Positions 8,981-18,556 of a DNA stretch of 64,000 nt are shown here, piece by piece. The stretch's first letter is position 1. Each line of letters starts with the position of its first letter. The notes under the pieces were generated by a model. It saw only the letters and a program-made list of their open reading frames with translations. It searched no databases and was not told the DNA's origin. The stretch lies in contig NZ_CP047226.1 in assembly GCF_009867135.1 (NCBI RefSeq), positions 1,674,001 through 1,738,000 of the forward strand, read 5' to 3'. The DNA comes from Moraxella osloensis. Its GTDB lineage: Bacteria > Pseudomonadota > Gammaproteobacteria > Pseudomonadales > Moraxellaceae. Made by a program: the position numbers and the translations under genes.

Positions 8981-9940
8981 ATGCAGCATAAACGATTGTC
9001 CACCGCACCGATGATTGATTGGAGTACACGCGATTATTGTTACTTTGCTCGATTATTCAATCCTTATACTTACCTTTATACTGAAATGATCAGTACCTCG
9101 GCGATATTGCAGGGGGATACAGACTATCAGCTGCGATTTTATCCCAATGAACATCCTTTGGTGCTTCAGCTTGGCGGCTCAGATCCTGACGAATTGGCGC
9201 GCTGTGCAAAAATCGGGCAAGACTTCGGTTATAATGAAATCAACCTAAATGTCGGCTGCCCATCAGATCGGGTACAACATTACAAAATCGGGGCTTGCTT
9301 GATGGCAGAGCCCAAATTGGTGGCAGACATTGTCTCTGCGATGCGTGATGCGGTGGATATTCCCGTCACTGTCAAGCATCGTATTGGCATTGATAACTTT
9401 GATAGTTATGAGTTTATGGCGGATTTTGTAGATCATGTGGTGAAAGCAGGTTGTCAGCATGTCATCGTCCATGCGCGCACCGCTTGGCTACAAGGCTTAA
9501 GCCCTAAACAAAATCGTGAAATTCCGCCGCTTCGCTATGAGGATGTGTACCGCTTAAAGCAGGATTTTCCCGATGTATTTGTGGAAATCAATGGCGGTAT
9601 CACCACCTTTGATGAAATCAAAACCCATCTAACAAAAGTCGATGGCGTGATGATTGGGCGGGAAGCTTATCATAATCCTTATATTCTAGCCGAAGCCATG
9701 CAGCTGTGGGGCGAGCCAGTACCTAGCCGAGCGGATATTTTTTATCAATTACTGGATTTTTTGGCAGCCAGTGACGCGCGTGGCACACCGTTGACGGTCA
9801 TTATGCGCCATTATTTGGGCTTGTTTCAAGGATTGACAGGCAGTCGTAAATGGCGTCAGGCACTTAGCGGGCAAAAATCCCTCTCGGTCGCCCAAGTTCG
9901 TGAAGCGGGTGAAGCGGTGTTGGCGTTGAATGCGGGTTAA
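8948..9940 (+). CDS. dusA: tRNA-dihydrouridine synthase A
   Basis: DusA is an FMN enzyme that reduces U20/U20a in tRNA. The product shows the family motifs in order: STAPMIDWSTRDYCYF at the N-terminus, LNVGCPSDRVQ with the catalytic cysteine, KHRIGID, HARTAWLQGLSPKQNREIPP, NGGI and MIGREAYHNPY. The DusA type (rather than B or C) is shown by the SPKQNREIPPL block. The start is ambiguous because a 12-bp triplication covers it: ATG at 8948, 8972 and 8981 are all in frame, and an upstream TTG at 8942 is also open. The conserved part begins at QHKRLSTAPM, so all candidates give a whole enzyme. Confidence 0.93.
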   Translation: MTLPITLPMTTMQHKRLSTAPMIDWSTRDYCYFARLFNPYTYLYTEMISTSAILQGDTDYQLRFYPNEHPLVLQLGGSDPDELARCAKIGQDFGYNEINLNVGCPSDRVQHYKIGACLMAEPKLVADIVSAMRDAVDIPVTVKHRIGIDNFDSYEFMADFVDHVVKAGCQHVIVHARTAWLQGLSPKQNREIPPLRYEDVYRLKQDFPDVFVEINGGITTFDEIKTHLTKVDGVMIGREAYHNPYILAEAMQLWGEPVPSRADIFYQLLDFLAASDARGTPLTVIMRHYLGLFQGLTGSRKWRQALSGQKSLSVAQVREAGEAVLALNAG

Positions 9941-9957
9941 AAGTTAGCTAAAAAAAA

Positions 9958-10692
9958 CTAACCGTATAAATACTGCGCCATCGCCAAACCATTATTCATC
10001 ATATGCAACACCACAGGCAATAACAGTGACCCTGATATGATACGCCCATAGCTAAATAACATCGCTAGACAAAAAATCCCCAACAACTCGACCATCCCGT
10101 ATTGCATATGAATCACCGCAAATAGGATACTGGTTAGCACACTGGCACCCCACATACCAAGCTTTGAGCTGGCAAGCCCTGTCCACATAAACCCGCGAAA
10201 TATTACTTCTTCATAAATCGGCGCAAATACCACCATCGCCAGCACAAGCAGCCAGCGTGGATGCGCGGACTCGGCAAGATTTTCCATAAACATCATGGGC
10301 TCGCGACCTAGCCAGACGGTGACTAGATTGATGATAACGTTCAGCACAATCAGCAGCGCGCTACATTGTAACAACTGATACCAAGTAAAGGGTTTGATGG
10401 CAAGATAATCTTTGACACGGCTGTTTTTAAAGCGGATAAACAAATAAACGCAGCCGAGCACCATCGCTAAGGTAAAGCCTAGCGATAGACTCATTAAGGT
10501 GCCGTTTTCACTGCCCTGCAATACTTTTTCAGCGATATCCAAATTTGCTGTATCTTGTAGCACCCATGGCGCAAATAACACCACGCCAATCAATTGACTG
10601 GCAAAAAACACCGCCAATAACACCATAGATAGCACAATGGTCTTTGGCAAATCGTAGATGGGGGTGCTAGGCTGTAACGATAAATTTTGCAC
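9958..10692 (-). CDS. CPBP-family intramembrane metalloprotease
   Basis: This is a 244-residue integral membrane protein of the CPBP (CAAX protease and bacteriocin-processing) family. The family's catalytic motifs are visible: YEEVIFRGF (EExxxR), FAVIHMQYG (FxxxH) and VVLHMMNNG (HxxxN). About six to eight membrane spans are predicted. Bacterial members include bacteriocin-immunity proteins and prenyl-protein protease relatives; the substrate here is unknown. It lies downstream of the alpha/beta hydrolase and sppA on the same strand with small gaps, so all three may be one transcript. It converges with dusA with only 17 bp between stop codons. Confidence 0.88.
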   Translation of the reverse strand: MQNLSLQPSTPIYDLPKTIVLSMVLLAVFFASQLIGVVLFAPWVLQDTANLDIAEKVLQGSENGTLMSLSLGFTLAMVLGCVYLFIRFKNSRVKDYLAIKPFTWYQLLQCSALLIVLNVIINLVTVWLGREPMMFMENLAESAHPRWLLVLAMVVFAPIYEEVIFRGFMWTGLASSKLGMWGASVLTSILFAVIHMQYGMVELLGIFCLAMLFSYGRIISGSLLLPVVLHMMNNGLAMAQYLYG

Positions 10693-10721
10693 ATTAAATC
10701 CTTTAATGAATATTTGTGTTG

Positions 10722-11672
10722 TTAGTGGATATCATGATTGACTGAGTGAATAAGCGCTTTGATTCGTTCAACCGTACTGGCGGGGTATTCTAGCGGGAAC
10801 ATATGCCCGCCTTCATGCACTTCAAAATCAATGCCCGTACGCTGTTTGACCAGCGCAGGAAACCCACGTTTGAGAAACAGGCTATCTTTACCAATTATTT
10901 GCTTGGCAGGGACAGCCGGCGGATGGTTAGGTTTTTGCCAGTATAATGAGGGGTTGGTACGAAATACCGCCACTTCTACCGCTTTTGGAATGGTTAAGGT
11001 CACTTGCCCATCTGCGGTATCAGTCAAGCCATAACGAATAAAATCATTAAAACAGCGCTCATCAAAGTGTCGATAGAATGCTTTATGTCGCAGATGCTCG
11101 TAGGCGACTTTACGGCTTGGCCATGTGTCACGTCGATGGCTTGATAGACCTGCAGGCGTGAGCCTATCTACCAACCGTGGGCTAAAGCGTTTTGCCCAAT
11201 GCAGTGCCATCGAATAGTAGCCATGAATGAGCGGTGGGTCTAAGGCAATCACTTGGCTAAATAGTTCGGGCGCTTGATAGCTGGCTTGCAGCGTGCACAA
11301 TGCGCCAAGCGAATGCCCTAATCCGATGACCTTGGTTTGCCCGCGCGCGCTTAAGTGCGCTTGGATGCTATCAATCACTTGTTGGGTCAGTTTTTGCCAA
11401 TGGTTATCAACCGGATAACGCGAGTCAATGCCTAACGCTGGAATATAGACAATATCAAATTCATCACTGAGCAAATCAAACAGATATTGATAGCTACGTG
11501 ATGGAATCCCATTGGCATGCGCAAAGTGTATCAAGGGTTTTTGCGCTATCGCTTCTGTCTCCCCTATTTGCCCTGCCTCTGCTATCGCTGTTATCCCCTC
11601 TATGCCTGTCGCTAGCGTTGGCGCAGAGGGCAAACCATTGGCTAACGGATGCTGGCTCGTCTCAGATGACAT
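10722..11672 (-). CDS. Alpha/beta hydrolase
   Basis: This 316-residue protein has an alpha/beta-hydrolase fold: the oxyanion strand HFAHANGIPSRSYQYLF (about residues 49-65), the nucleophile elbow GHSLGALCTL, and a C-terminal HEGGHMFPLEYP that should hold the catalytic His. The first 45 residues are low-complexity and rich in Ala, Glu and Ile; they are not part of the fold. It begins two bases after the sppA stop codon, so it is surely translated from the sppA transcript. The substrate is unknown; esterase or thioesterase activity is possible. Confidence 0.85.
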   Translation of the reverse strand: MSSETSQHPLANGLPSAPTLATGIEGITAIAEAGQIGETEAIAQKPLIHFAHANGIPSRSYQYLFDLLSDEFDIVYIPALGIDSRYPVDNHWQKLTQQVIDSIQAHLSARGQTKVIGLGHSLGALCTLQASYQAPELFSQVIALDPPLIHGYYSMALHWAKRFSPRLVDRLTPAGLSSHRRDTWPSRKVAYEHLRHKAFYRHFDERCFNDFIRYGLTDTADGQVTLTIPKAVEVAVFRTNPSLYWQKPNHPPAVPAKQIIGKDSLFLKRGFPALVKQRTGIDFEVHEGGHMFPLEYPASTVERIKALIHSVNHDIH

Positions 11673-11674
11673 GG

Positions 11675-12757
11675 TTATTGCATCCCTTTGTCATTTGCAG
11701 CGGCGTGGGTTAATTGGCTAGCAAAGCCTTTGGAGACCGTTTCACCAAAACCATAGCCGATTTGGCTGGCAAATTTACCGAACACTTTTTTCACTGGGTC
11801 TTCTGGGTTATATTCCACTACATTGTCTAGTTTTAGCTGAGACTCAAGGGTGCTGATGCCGCCTTTTTTATCCGCCAAACCAAGATTAATCGCTTGCTCA
11901 CCACTCCAAAACAATCCGGAAAAAAGCTGATTGGCGTCAGGATTTTTGAGGCGATTGCCGCGACCTTGTTTGACAGCATTGATAAAATGGGCGTGGGTGT
12001 TATCAAGGACACCTTGGACATGCTGGCGCTCAAAATCGGAAAGCGGGCGGCTCATGCTTAAAATATCTTTGTGCGCACCTGCTGTCATGGTGCCATCTTT
12101 AACGCCTAGTTTATCCATCAAACCTTGGACATTGTAGCTTGGCATAATCACGCCGATTGAGCCGACCAAGCTTGAGGGATTTACCCAAATTTCATCAGCC
12201 GCAGATGCGATATAATACGCGCCCGAAGCGCCCATATCTTCGATAACGGCATACAGTTTTTTGTTAGGATGAGCTTTTCTCAATTCGGTCATGGTTTGCC
12301 AGATTTCATCGGATTGTACAGGCGAGCCACCCGGTGAGTTGATGCGTAACGCTACTGCTTGCGCTTGGTCGTTGTTAAACGCTTCCGTCAATGCCTCGCC
12401 CACCGCTTGACTATTGGCTTCATTGTCGCTGCTGATGACGCCTTTGACATCGACGACGGCTAAATGCGGTTTGCTCATATCGATATCACTCACGCCGCTT
12501 TTGGCAGAGCCACTACAGCCTTTGGCTACCATCGCCCCAAATAGTAGCACATAGCCCAAGGTGATTAGCTTAAAGAAAATACCCCAGCGTCTTGCACGGC
12601 GCTGCTCCACAAGGCTTGCCATGAGGGTTTTTTCTAGCAATTGCCATTCTTTGCCTGCGTATGGCGCATTGGGTGGCAAGTTTTGTGCATGGTTTGGATG
12701 AACAGGTGGCTTTGATTGTGAGGGTTGGTTGGGATCGGGTGGCCAATTATCTGACAT
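11675..12757 (-). CDS. sppA: Signal peptide peptidase SppA (S49)
   Basis: SppA degrades cleaved signal peptides in the inner membrane. The 360-residue protein is the short, single-domain form. One membrane span lies near residues 60-80 (FKLITLGYVLLFGAMVAKGC). SPGGSPVQSDEIW marks the fold, MGASGAYYIASAADEIW holds the catalytic Ser, and GAHKDILS holds the catalytic Lys as in Bacillus-type SppA. The cytoplasmic N-terminus is Pro- and Asn-rich. AAGGAAC before the ATG is a good ribosome binding site. It heads a likely operon with the alpha/beta hydrolase and the CPBP protease. Confidence 0.92.
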   Translation of the reverse strand: MSDNWPPDPNQPSQSKPPVHPNHAQNLPPNAPYAGKEWQLLEKTLMASLVEQRRARRWGIFFKLITLGYVLLFGAMVAKGCSGSAKSGVSDIDMSKPHLAVVDVKGVISSDNEANSQAVGEALTEAFNNDQAQAVALRINSPGGSPVQSDEIWQTMTELRKAHPNKKLYAVIEDMGASGAYYIASAADEIWVNPSSLVGSIGVIMPSYNVQGLMDKLGVKDGTMTAGAHKDILSMSRPLSDFERQHVQGVLDNTHAHFINAVKQGRGNRLKNPDANQLFSGLFWSGEQAINLGLADKKGGISTLESQLKLDNVVEYNPEDPVKKVFGKFASQIGYGFGETVSKGFASQLTHAAANDKGMQ

Positions 12758-12848
12758 AAAAGTTCCTTTGCAATAGGTAATTTACCGCCCATGATAGGGG
12801 GAAGCGGTCAAAATTACAATCACTGCCTTGTAGCCAAATCGTCAAGTA

Positions 12849-15710
12849 TCAGTCATTATCATCTGGGGTGAGCGTGTAAATTACCGCGCCCACTTGATCG
12901 GCATACAGGACTTCAAACGGGTGATCTGCAGGCTTATCCACTGACCAACTAGTCAGCGATAATTGGCTATCTTCGCCCAGTTTTTGCGACTTATACGCGC
13001 CTGTCACCACATGCAGCAAGGAAGGTTTTGTCAATGATAGCCACGATGGTTTAATAGACAAAGTATAAGGCTGAATGAGTAAATGCGTCGCCGACACCGT
13101 GCATAATTTTTCAGTCATTTGCATGGGGATATCGCTATTACCTGCCAGCATCAGCACATCGTAAGGTTTGCTAGTTGGTGGTTTGAAACGGATGTGAATA
13201 TAACAGGTTTGGGTCGCTAGCTTTTGCTCGTCGGTTAAGGCTAAATCCAAGTGCCATCCCGACACCGCTGTGATTTCCAAGCCATCTTGTTGCCAATGTT
13301 GGGCGGTTTGGCAGCTGCGGGGTGTAATCACACGAAAACTTGTAGATACACCCTTATCTGTCACATCAAGCCTACTATGTTCGGCATCATACCCTGCCAG
13401 CCAGTAGGTCTTAACAGGTACATGGGTGGCAAGTTGTTGCACCAGCTCATTGACGCGGACACTGGGCGTTTGACTAATCACGCCAGTTAATCGATGAACC
13501 TGCTGATTTGCCAACAGTGGATAAATATCACGGTTCAACAGCGAACTGATTTCTTCATCAGCCGAAGCATTGCTGATAGCTTGTTTGGTTTTCAAAAAAT
13601 TGGGTTTATCCGCCTGAGCGGCTTTGACTTGGTTATCGGACAAAATCAGCCAGCTATCATCGCCTTTCTTTAACAAACTGATTACCAGTTTAGGGTTATC
13701 ACCAACTGCCAGAGTCGGTTTGTTGTTATTTAAGCTGCGCTGCTGCAGTGGCAGTAATATCAACAAGATAGCCAGTGGCAACATCAGCATTCTAGGCAAC
13801 AAGCCTTTTAACAACCCCAGTAGCGCAATTAACAAACACAGGACAAGCTGCGTTTGTGACAAGGCGAAAAATGATTGTTTGGCAACACCCGTGTCGATAA
13901 GTTGGTTGAGCAAAAAGTGAAATACATTGAGCAGGGTTGTTAGCATCGACCAAATGATTTGGCTTAGCCAATCCCCTACCACAGGTAGCCAACTAACGAC
14001 GCCTGCCAACATATCCAAGGGTACAACCACTAAGCCTAAAAAGGGTACGGCTAGCAAGTTTACCAAGATGCCAATGACGGATACTTTGCCAAAAAACCAT
14101 ACCACGATAGGCAGCATCCAAACAAACAGCCAAATTTGTAGTTTTAGTAACGCCTTAATTTGATGGCTTATGATTTTAACAAAACCACTCAGCACATCGC
14201 TGCGTACAGTAGGCGCTAGTAACTGACTAACATCCTTAATTTCAATGGCGCTAACTGTCCCTATTGTCTCGCTAAATTTCAACAGTAAAACCACCGCCAC
14301 AAAGGATAACCAAAACCCTGCTTGCCCGACTGCCGTCGGTTCTAGCCAAATCATGCCTAGCGCAACCCACGCCAACAGCCGATAAGCAGAAAAATTAACC
14401 AATAACTGTTTCGACAGCGTGAGCAGTAACAGCATCCAAAATGTCCGCTGGGCAGGTATTTCAAAACCCACCAGCAGCGCATAAAACCCTGCCATCACCA
14501 CACTCACCCAAAGCACCAATAAACTACTCGGTAATTTGACCAACAACTGCGGTGCAAGCCACTTAACGAGCCATAATACAAGAATGGATACGATAGAAGC
14601 TAGCATCAACACATGCGGGCCTGAAATTGCCAATAAATGGCTAATGCCTGTGACTTGATAGCGGTTCTTAAGGTCGCTATCCATCAGGCTTTTATCACCC
14701 GTTAACAGTCCCAATAAGATTGCATGGCTTTGGATAGCGCTTTGACCAGAACTTTGACTAGCACTCTGACTAGAAGTTTGACCAGAACTTTTCAGCACGG
14801 GTTGCGCAATATCGTTTTTAGCATTGACTATAAGCGTCGATTGTTTCAGCAGGGTTGTATGCAAATTGGCAAGGATTTTTTGGCGTAGTTGCCAGCGCAA
14901 TTGTTCAATAGCAATAACCATACGGTCTTTCACATGGGATGGGTTAAATTCCCGTAGGCTCGTTTTTTCAATACCGATGATCACTCCCTTTGCTTGCACG
15001 CCCCGCTGCCTTAACCATTGCGCTTCATCAAATCCTAGCGATAGCGGTTTGGCATTGCTGGGTAAACTTGTAGGCTTAGGCTTTGCAATGGGCGCAAGCT
15101 GTAATTTTACGTTAAGCTGCATGCCAGGTCTTAATTGCGACAAGGTCGCTTCCCATTCAGGGTTATCTTTGATGTTAGCGGTAATGAGTGCCGTTAGCGG
15201 TGGCTGAAGGGTTGCTGACGATGCATCAGCATCACCGCCCTTATCAACGCGGACTTGCAGGATTTGTTTGATGAAACCATTGCCAATTAGGGCATTATCA
15301 TTTGATAATCGGCTCATTTGGCTCACCGTATCGCTGATTTGATGCGATTCAACGATAGCATCCACTGTGAGCGCTGAGGGCAATAACGCGTTTTCATAGC
15401 GCTTATAATGATATAAACCGTAACTGGCACTCAACATGAGCGTCAACAAAAAGATAAAACTTGATAATAACGGTAAGGCAAAACGGTAGGCGAATGCAGG
15501 GTTGGGCGACGCTCGTTTTAGCTGTTTACGGTTGCAGCCATGGTATAAACCTATATTGATTAGCAGCGCTATCAACAGTGCCACTGATAACATCTGCCAA
15601 ATTTTCGCATCGTAACTGGCTAGCGCAGAACCTATCATCAAGGGTTGATTTGCTAGTGTATTTACCACTAAAAAACCCAACAAACTGGCAACCGTGATGA
15701 GCCAAATCAT
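12849..15710 (-). CDS. comEC: Competence protein ComEC/Rec2
   Basis: ComEC forms the inner-membrane channel through which single-stranded DNA enters during natural transformation. The 953-residue product has an N-terminal soluble domain (about residues 60-260), then the competence core with the signature GISHLLAISGPHVLML and about ten spans. The C-terminal 260 residues lie where most ComEC proteins carry a metallo-beta-lactamase-like domain. No HxHxDH motif is present there, so that domain looks degenerate. A 12-bp repeat codes for an (S-x-Q-S)4 linker just before the core. AAGGATGAAAC precedes the ATG. It is divergent from the ydcF-like gene. Confidence 0.9.
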   Translation of the reverse strand: MIWLITVASLLGFLVVNTLANQPLMIGSALASYDAKIWQMLSVALLIALLINIGLYHGCNRKQLKRASPNPAFAYRFALPLLSSFIFLLTLMLSASYGLYHYKRYENALLPSALTVDAIVESHQISDTVSQMSRLSNDNALIGNGFIKQILQVRVDKGGDADASSATLQPPLTALITANIKDNPEWEATLSQLRPGMQLNVKLQLAPIAKPKPTSLPSNAKPLSLGFDEAQWLRQRGVQAKGVIIGIEKTSLREFNPSHVKDRMVIAIEQLRWQLRQKILANLHTTLLKQSTLIVNAKNDIAQPVLKSSGQTSSQSASQSSGQSAIQSHAILLGLLTGDKSLMDSDLKNRYQVTGISHLLAISGPHVLMLASIVSILVLWLVKWLAPQLLVKLPSSLLVLWVSVVMAGFYALLVGFEIPAQRTFWMLLLLTLSKQLLVNFSAYRLLAWVALGMIWLEPTAVGQAGFWLSFVAVVLLLKFSETIGTVSAIEIKDVSQLLAPTVRSDVLSGFVKIISHQIKALLKLQIWLFVWMLPIVVWFFGKVSVIGILVNLLAVPFLGLVVVPLDMLAGVVSWLPVVGDWLSQIIWSMLTTLLNVFHFLLNQLIDTGVAKQSFFALSQTQLVLCLLIALLGLLKGLLPRMLMLPLAILLILLPLQQRSLNNNKPTLAVGDNPKLVISLLKKGDDSWLILSDNQVKAAQADKPNFLKTKQAISNASADEEISSLLNRDIYPLLANQQVHRLTGVISQTPSVRVNELVQQLATHVPVKTYWLAGYDAEHSRLDVTDKGVSTSFRVITPRSCQTAQHWQQDGLEITAVSGWHLDLALTDEQKLATQTCYIHIRFKPPTSKPYDVLMLAGNSDIPMQMTEKLCTVSATHLLIQPYTLSIKPSWLSLTKPSLLHVVTGAYKSQKLGEDSQLSLTSWSVDKPADHPFEVLYADQVGAVIYTLTPDDND
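14740..14787. repeat. 12-bp tandem repeat, four units, inside comEC
   Basis: Units CTTTGACCAGAA, CTTTGACTAGCA, CTCTGACTAGAA and GTTTGACCAGAA lie end to end. On the coding strand they give four Ser-x-Gln-Ser blocks in a linker before the membrane core. Confidence 0.8.
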
Positions 15711-15812
15711 GTTTCATCCTTGATAAAGATAGCGATAGCTCGCTACTTCCCTTACAATTATCGAATGAACGATATAGTAAAACAAATAGCAACTTTTGGA
15801 AATTATTAATCG

Positions 15813-16637
15813 ATGTTGACTCAATTTAGTAACAGCAATGACAAAACCTCAGGTGTAGGCAAAAAAAGCATCCAAATCAGTCTAGGGATTGCAGGATTGA
15901 TACTGGTGGTTGACTGTGGGCTATTGCTGGCCAATCGTGTTTTTCATATTGGCACCCTAGTGCCATTGGGCATAGGGTTAATTTTTTTAGGCCATGCGGT
16001 GTACTGGGAGCGTATCCAACTTTGTTTGGCGTCACAGCCGTCACTAAAAAAACTATGGCAGCTGATTTGGCTACTATTTTTTGTCTGGTTGATAAGTTTT
16101 TGCGTCTTTGTCAGCTATTTAAAACAGCACTTTAACACCGATAACCATCCTAAAGCAGCGCAAGCGATTATTGTCTTAGGTGGCGGAACAAAAGATAATA
16201 AGCCGACCGATGCGGTAAAACTGCGTTTGGATAAAGCATCTGAAGTCATCAAGCGTTTTGCAAACGCACTTGTGATAACCAGTGGTGGTTTTGATGCGGG
16301 TGAGGATGTCAGTGAAGCCAAAGCGATGGCTGACTATTTACATGACACCTATGGCATCAGCTTGGCGCATATTGCGCTGGAAGAACAAAGCACCAGTACC
16401 GAGCTCAATTTTGTCCATAGCAAAAAGATTTTAGCGCAGCAAGGGATTGCCTTAAATCAGCCGATAATCGCAGTCACCAGTGATTTTCACACCTTGCGCG
16501 CAAGCCTTATTGGCAAACGACAAGGGTATACCAATTTACAGGTGGTCGGGTCTGACACCCCTTGGTATATCCGTCCAAATGTGTGGTTCCGCGAATACTT
16601 TGCTTTTATCAGCGGCTGGCTACTCGATGAGTATTAA
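15813..16637 (+). CDS. YdcF/SanA/ElyC-family membrane protein (DUF218)
   Basis: This 274-residue protein has three hydrophobic segments in the first 110 residues, then a DUF218 domain. Its conserved parts are AIIVLGGGTKDNKPTDAVKL (about residues 118-137), LVITSGGFDAGEDVSEAKAM, the EQSTSTELNFVHSK block and VTSDFHTLRAS. Relatives ElyC and SanA affect envelope integrity and vancomycin resistance through peptidoglycan-precursor or lipid-carrier metabolism. The architecture with an N-terminal membrane part is closest to ElyC. Its stop codon overlaps that of lolD by four bases on the other strand. Confidence 0.85.
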   Translation: MLTQFSNSNDKTSGVGKKSIQISLGIAGLILVVDCGLLLANRVFHIGTLVPLGIGLIFLGHAVYWERIQLCLASQPSLKKLWQLIWLLFFVWLISFCVFVSYLKQHFNTDNHPKAAQAIIVLGGGTKDNKPTDAVKLRLDKASEVIKRFANALVITSGGFDAGEDVSEAKAMADYLHDTYGISLAHIALEEQSTSTELNFVHSKKILAQQGIALNQPIIAVTSDFHTLRASLIGKRQGYTNLQVVGSDTPWYIRPNVWFREYFAFISGWLLDEY

Positions 16638-17311
16638 GCCACCCACGTGCCATTTTGTAAGGCCAATTGCTTATCCGCTAACTGTGCCAATTGCCGGTCA
16701 TGGGTGACCATCAACAGCGCCGTATTAAAATCTTTTTGTAGCTCTGATAGGATTTCAAACACCGCCTGTGCATTGGCGTAGTCTAAGTTCCCTGTGGGTT
16801 CATCTGCCAGTATCAATGAAGGCTTTGTCACCAGCGCCCTAGCAATCGCCACCCGTTGACGTTCACCGCCAGACAGCTCACCTGGGCGATGCGTCAGTCG
16901 ATGCCCCAATCCTACTTTTTCCAGTAATTCAATAGACTGTTGACGCGCCACTGCAATTGGCACTGCTTTTCGCATCAATAGCGGCATTGCCACATTTTCA
17001 ATGGCAGTAAACTCCGCTAACAAATGGTGAAACTGATAAATAAAGCCCAAATGTTGATTACGAAGCTCACCGCGCTGAGTTTCATTCAGATCATTGATAC
17101 GTTGCCCATGAAGCCAAACTTCCCCACTGGTCGGCACATCTAAGCCACCCAAGATATGTAGCAAGGTACTTTTACCCGACCCGCTCGTGCCAACAATGGC
17201 GATGCGCTCGCCACTGTTAATACTGATATCCAAATGATTGAGCACATTCGTGGTGGTTTTACCATCTTGGTAGGTCTTGGTAATATTGTTTCCTGTTAAA
17301 ATCGCCGTCAT
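16634..17311 (-). CDS. lolD: Lipoprotein-releasing ABC ATPase LolD
   Basis: LolD is the ATPase of the LolCDE complex, which extracts outer-membrane lipoproteins from the inner membrane and hands them to LolA. The 225-residue protein has the Walker A GTSGSGKSTLLHILGGLD (about residues 42-59), the Q-loop FIYQFHHLLAEFTA, the signature LSGGERQRVAIARAL, and Walker B LILADEPTGNLD. The FQFHHLL-type Q-loop and EFTA are typical of LolD. It follows lolC with a nine-base gap and is co-transcribed with it. Only one permease gene (lolC/E type) is present here. Confidence 0.93.
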   Translation of the reverse strand: MTAILTGNNITKTYQDGKTTTNVLNHLDISINSGERIAIVGTSGSGKSTLLHILGGLDVPTSGEVWLHGQRINDLNETQRGELRNQHLGFIYQFHHLLAEFTAIENVAMPLLMRKAVPIAVARQQSIELLEKVGLGHRLTHRPGELSGGERQRVAIARALVTKPSLILADEPTGNLDYANAQAVFEILSELQKDFNTALLMVTHDRQLAQLADKQLALQNGTWVA

Positions 17312-17320
17312 GGCTCACTC

Positions 17321-18556
17321 CTATTCATAACGCAATGTTTGAGCCGGTTGAATGCTAGCTGCTCGGCGTGCTGGATAAATGGTTGCCACAAAACTTATTA
17401 CCAGTGAGGCTGCCACGATGATGGCTACGTCTTTCCATTCAAGTTGTGAAGGTAAATAGTTGACAAAATACGCATCAAATAAATGTAACCCAAATAAATT
17501 ATTGATACCGCCTACCACATCGCTCACCGTCAACGCTAAAATCACGCCCAAAATAGTTCCCGCAACGGTACCAATCACCCCGATAAACAATCCTTGCACC
17601 ATAAATACTTGGGTGATGAGCTTAGGCGACGCACCAAAGGTTTTTAAAATCGCGATGTCCGCCTTTTTATCAGTCACCAGCATCACCAAGGACGAGACAA
17701 TGTTAAATGCAGCAACCAAAATAATCAAAAACAGCAGCAACCCCACCATGGCTTTTTCCATTTGGATGGCACCAAATAAATTCCCATGCGTCGATGTCCA
17801 GTCACTAGGCATAAGCATATTGGGTGCAATGCTCGCGGCTTGCTGAGCCACTTGTGGTGCGGCAAACAAATCCTTTAGCTTCATGCGAATACCTTGCGCT
17901 CCCGCAGGCAGACGCAATAGCGTAGCCGCATCATTCATCGGGATAAATGCCATAATATTGTTGACTTCAGGGCTGATATCATATACCCCAGTGACGGTAA
18001 AACGCTTAAAGCGCGGAATCACGCCAGCAGGCGATGGCGAGGCTTCTGGCAACACCAAGGTGACCATATCGCCTTGTTTCACCCCCAATGAATCCGCCAT
18101 TTGCTTGCCAATCACAATGTCAAATTGACCTGCTTTTAGACTATCGACACTACCACTTTCCATATGCTGATGAATAATCGAGACTTTTTTCTCATAGCTT
18201 GGCTCAATACCTGTCACCATGATACCTGCGACTTGTCCATTTGCGGTGAGCATACCCTGTAATTGGATAAAAGGCGCGACGGCTTCAACTTTGGGGTTTT
18301 TTTGAATCGTTTGCGCCAGCGTCTGCCAATTTGGGATAATTTCACTGGCAGTGACGGTGGCTTGCGGCACCATGCCCAAAATACGACTCTTGAGTTCGCG
18401 GTCAAAGCCATTCATCACCGATAACACGGTAATGAGCACAGCGACGCCAAGCGTCAAACCCACCATTGAAATCAAAGAAATAAAAGAAATAAATCGGTTA
18501 CTTCGCTCAGCACGGGTATACCGTAATCCTAAAAACAAAGCCAACGGTCGAAACAT
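17321..18556 (-). CDS. lolC: Lipoprotein-releasing ABC permease LolC/LolE type
   Basis: This is the membrane subunit of the lipoprotein-release transporter. The 411-residue product starts MFRPLALFLGLRYTRAE, a classic LolC/LolE N-terminus. It has one span near residue 30 (LISMVGLTLGVAVLITVLSV), a periplasmic domain of about 220 residues, and three C-terminal FtsX spans with VTDKKADIAILKTFGAS. The start at 18556 is chosen over an open extension to 18601 because AGGAATGCT precedes this ATG. With only one permease gene beside lolD, the complex may use a single protein for both roles (LolF-type homodimer), as in some gammaproteobacteria. Confidence 0.9.
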   Translation of the reverse strand: MFRPLALFLGLRYTRAERSNRFISFISLISMVGLTLGVAVLITVLSVMNGFDRELKSRILGMVPQATVTASEIIPNWQTLAQTIQKNPKVEAVAPFIQLQGMLTANGQVAGIMVTGIEPSYEKKVSIIHQHMESGSVDSLKAGQFDIVIGKQMADSLGVKQGDMVTLVLPEASPSPAGVIPRFKRFTVTGVYDISPEVNNIMAFIPMNDAATLLRLPAGAQGIRMKLKDLFAAPQVAQQAASIAPNMLMPSDWTSTHGNLFGAIQMEKAMVGLLLFLIILVAAFNIVSSLVMLVTDKKADIAILKTFGASPKLITQVFMVQGLFIGVIGTVAGTILGVILALTVSDVVGGINNLFGLHLFDAYFVNYLPSQLEWKDVAIIVAASLVISFVATIYPARRAASIQPAQTLRYE

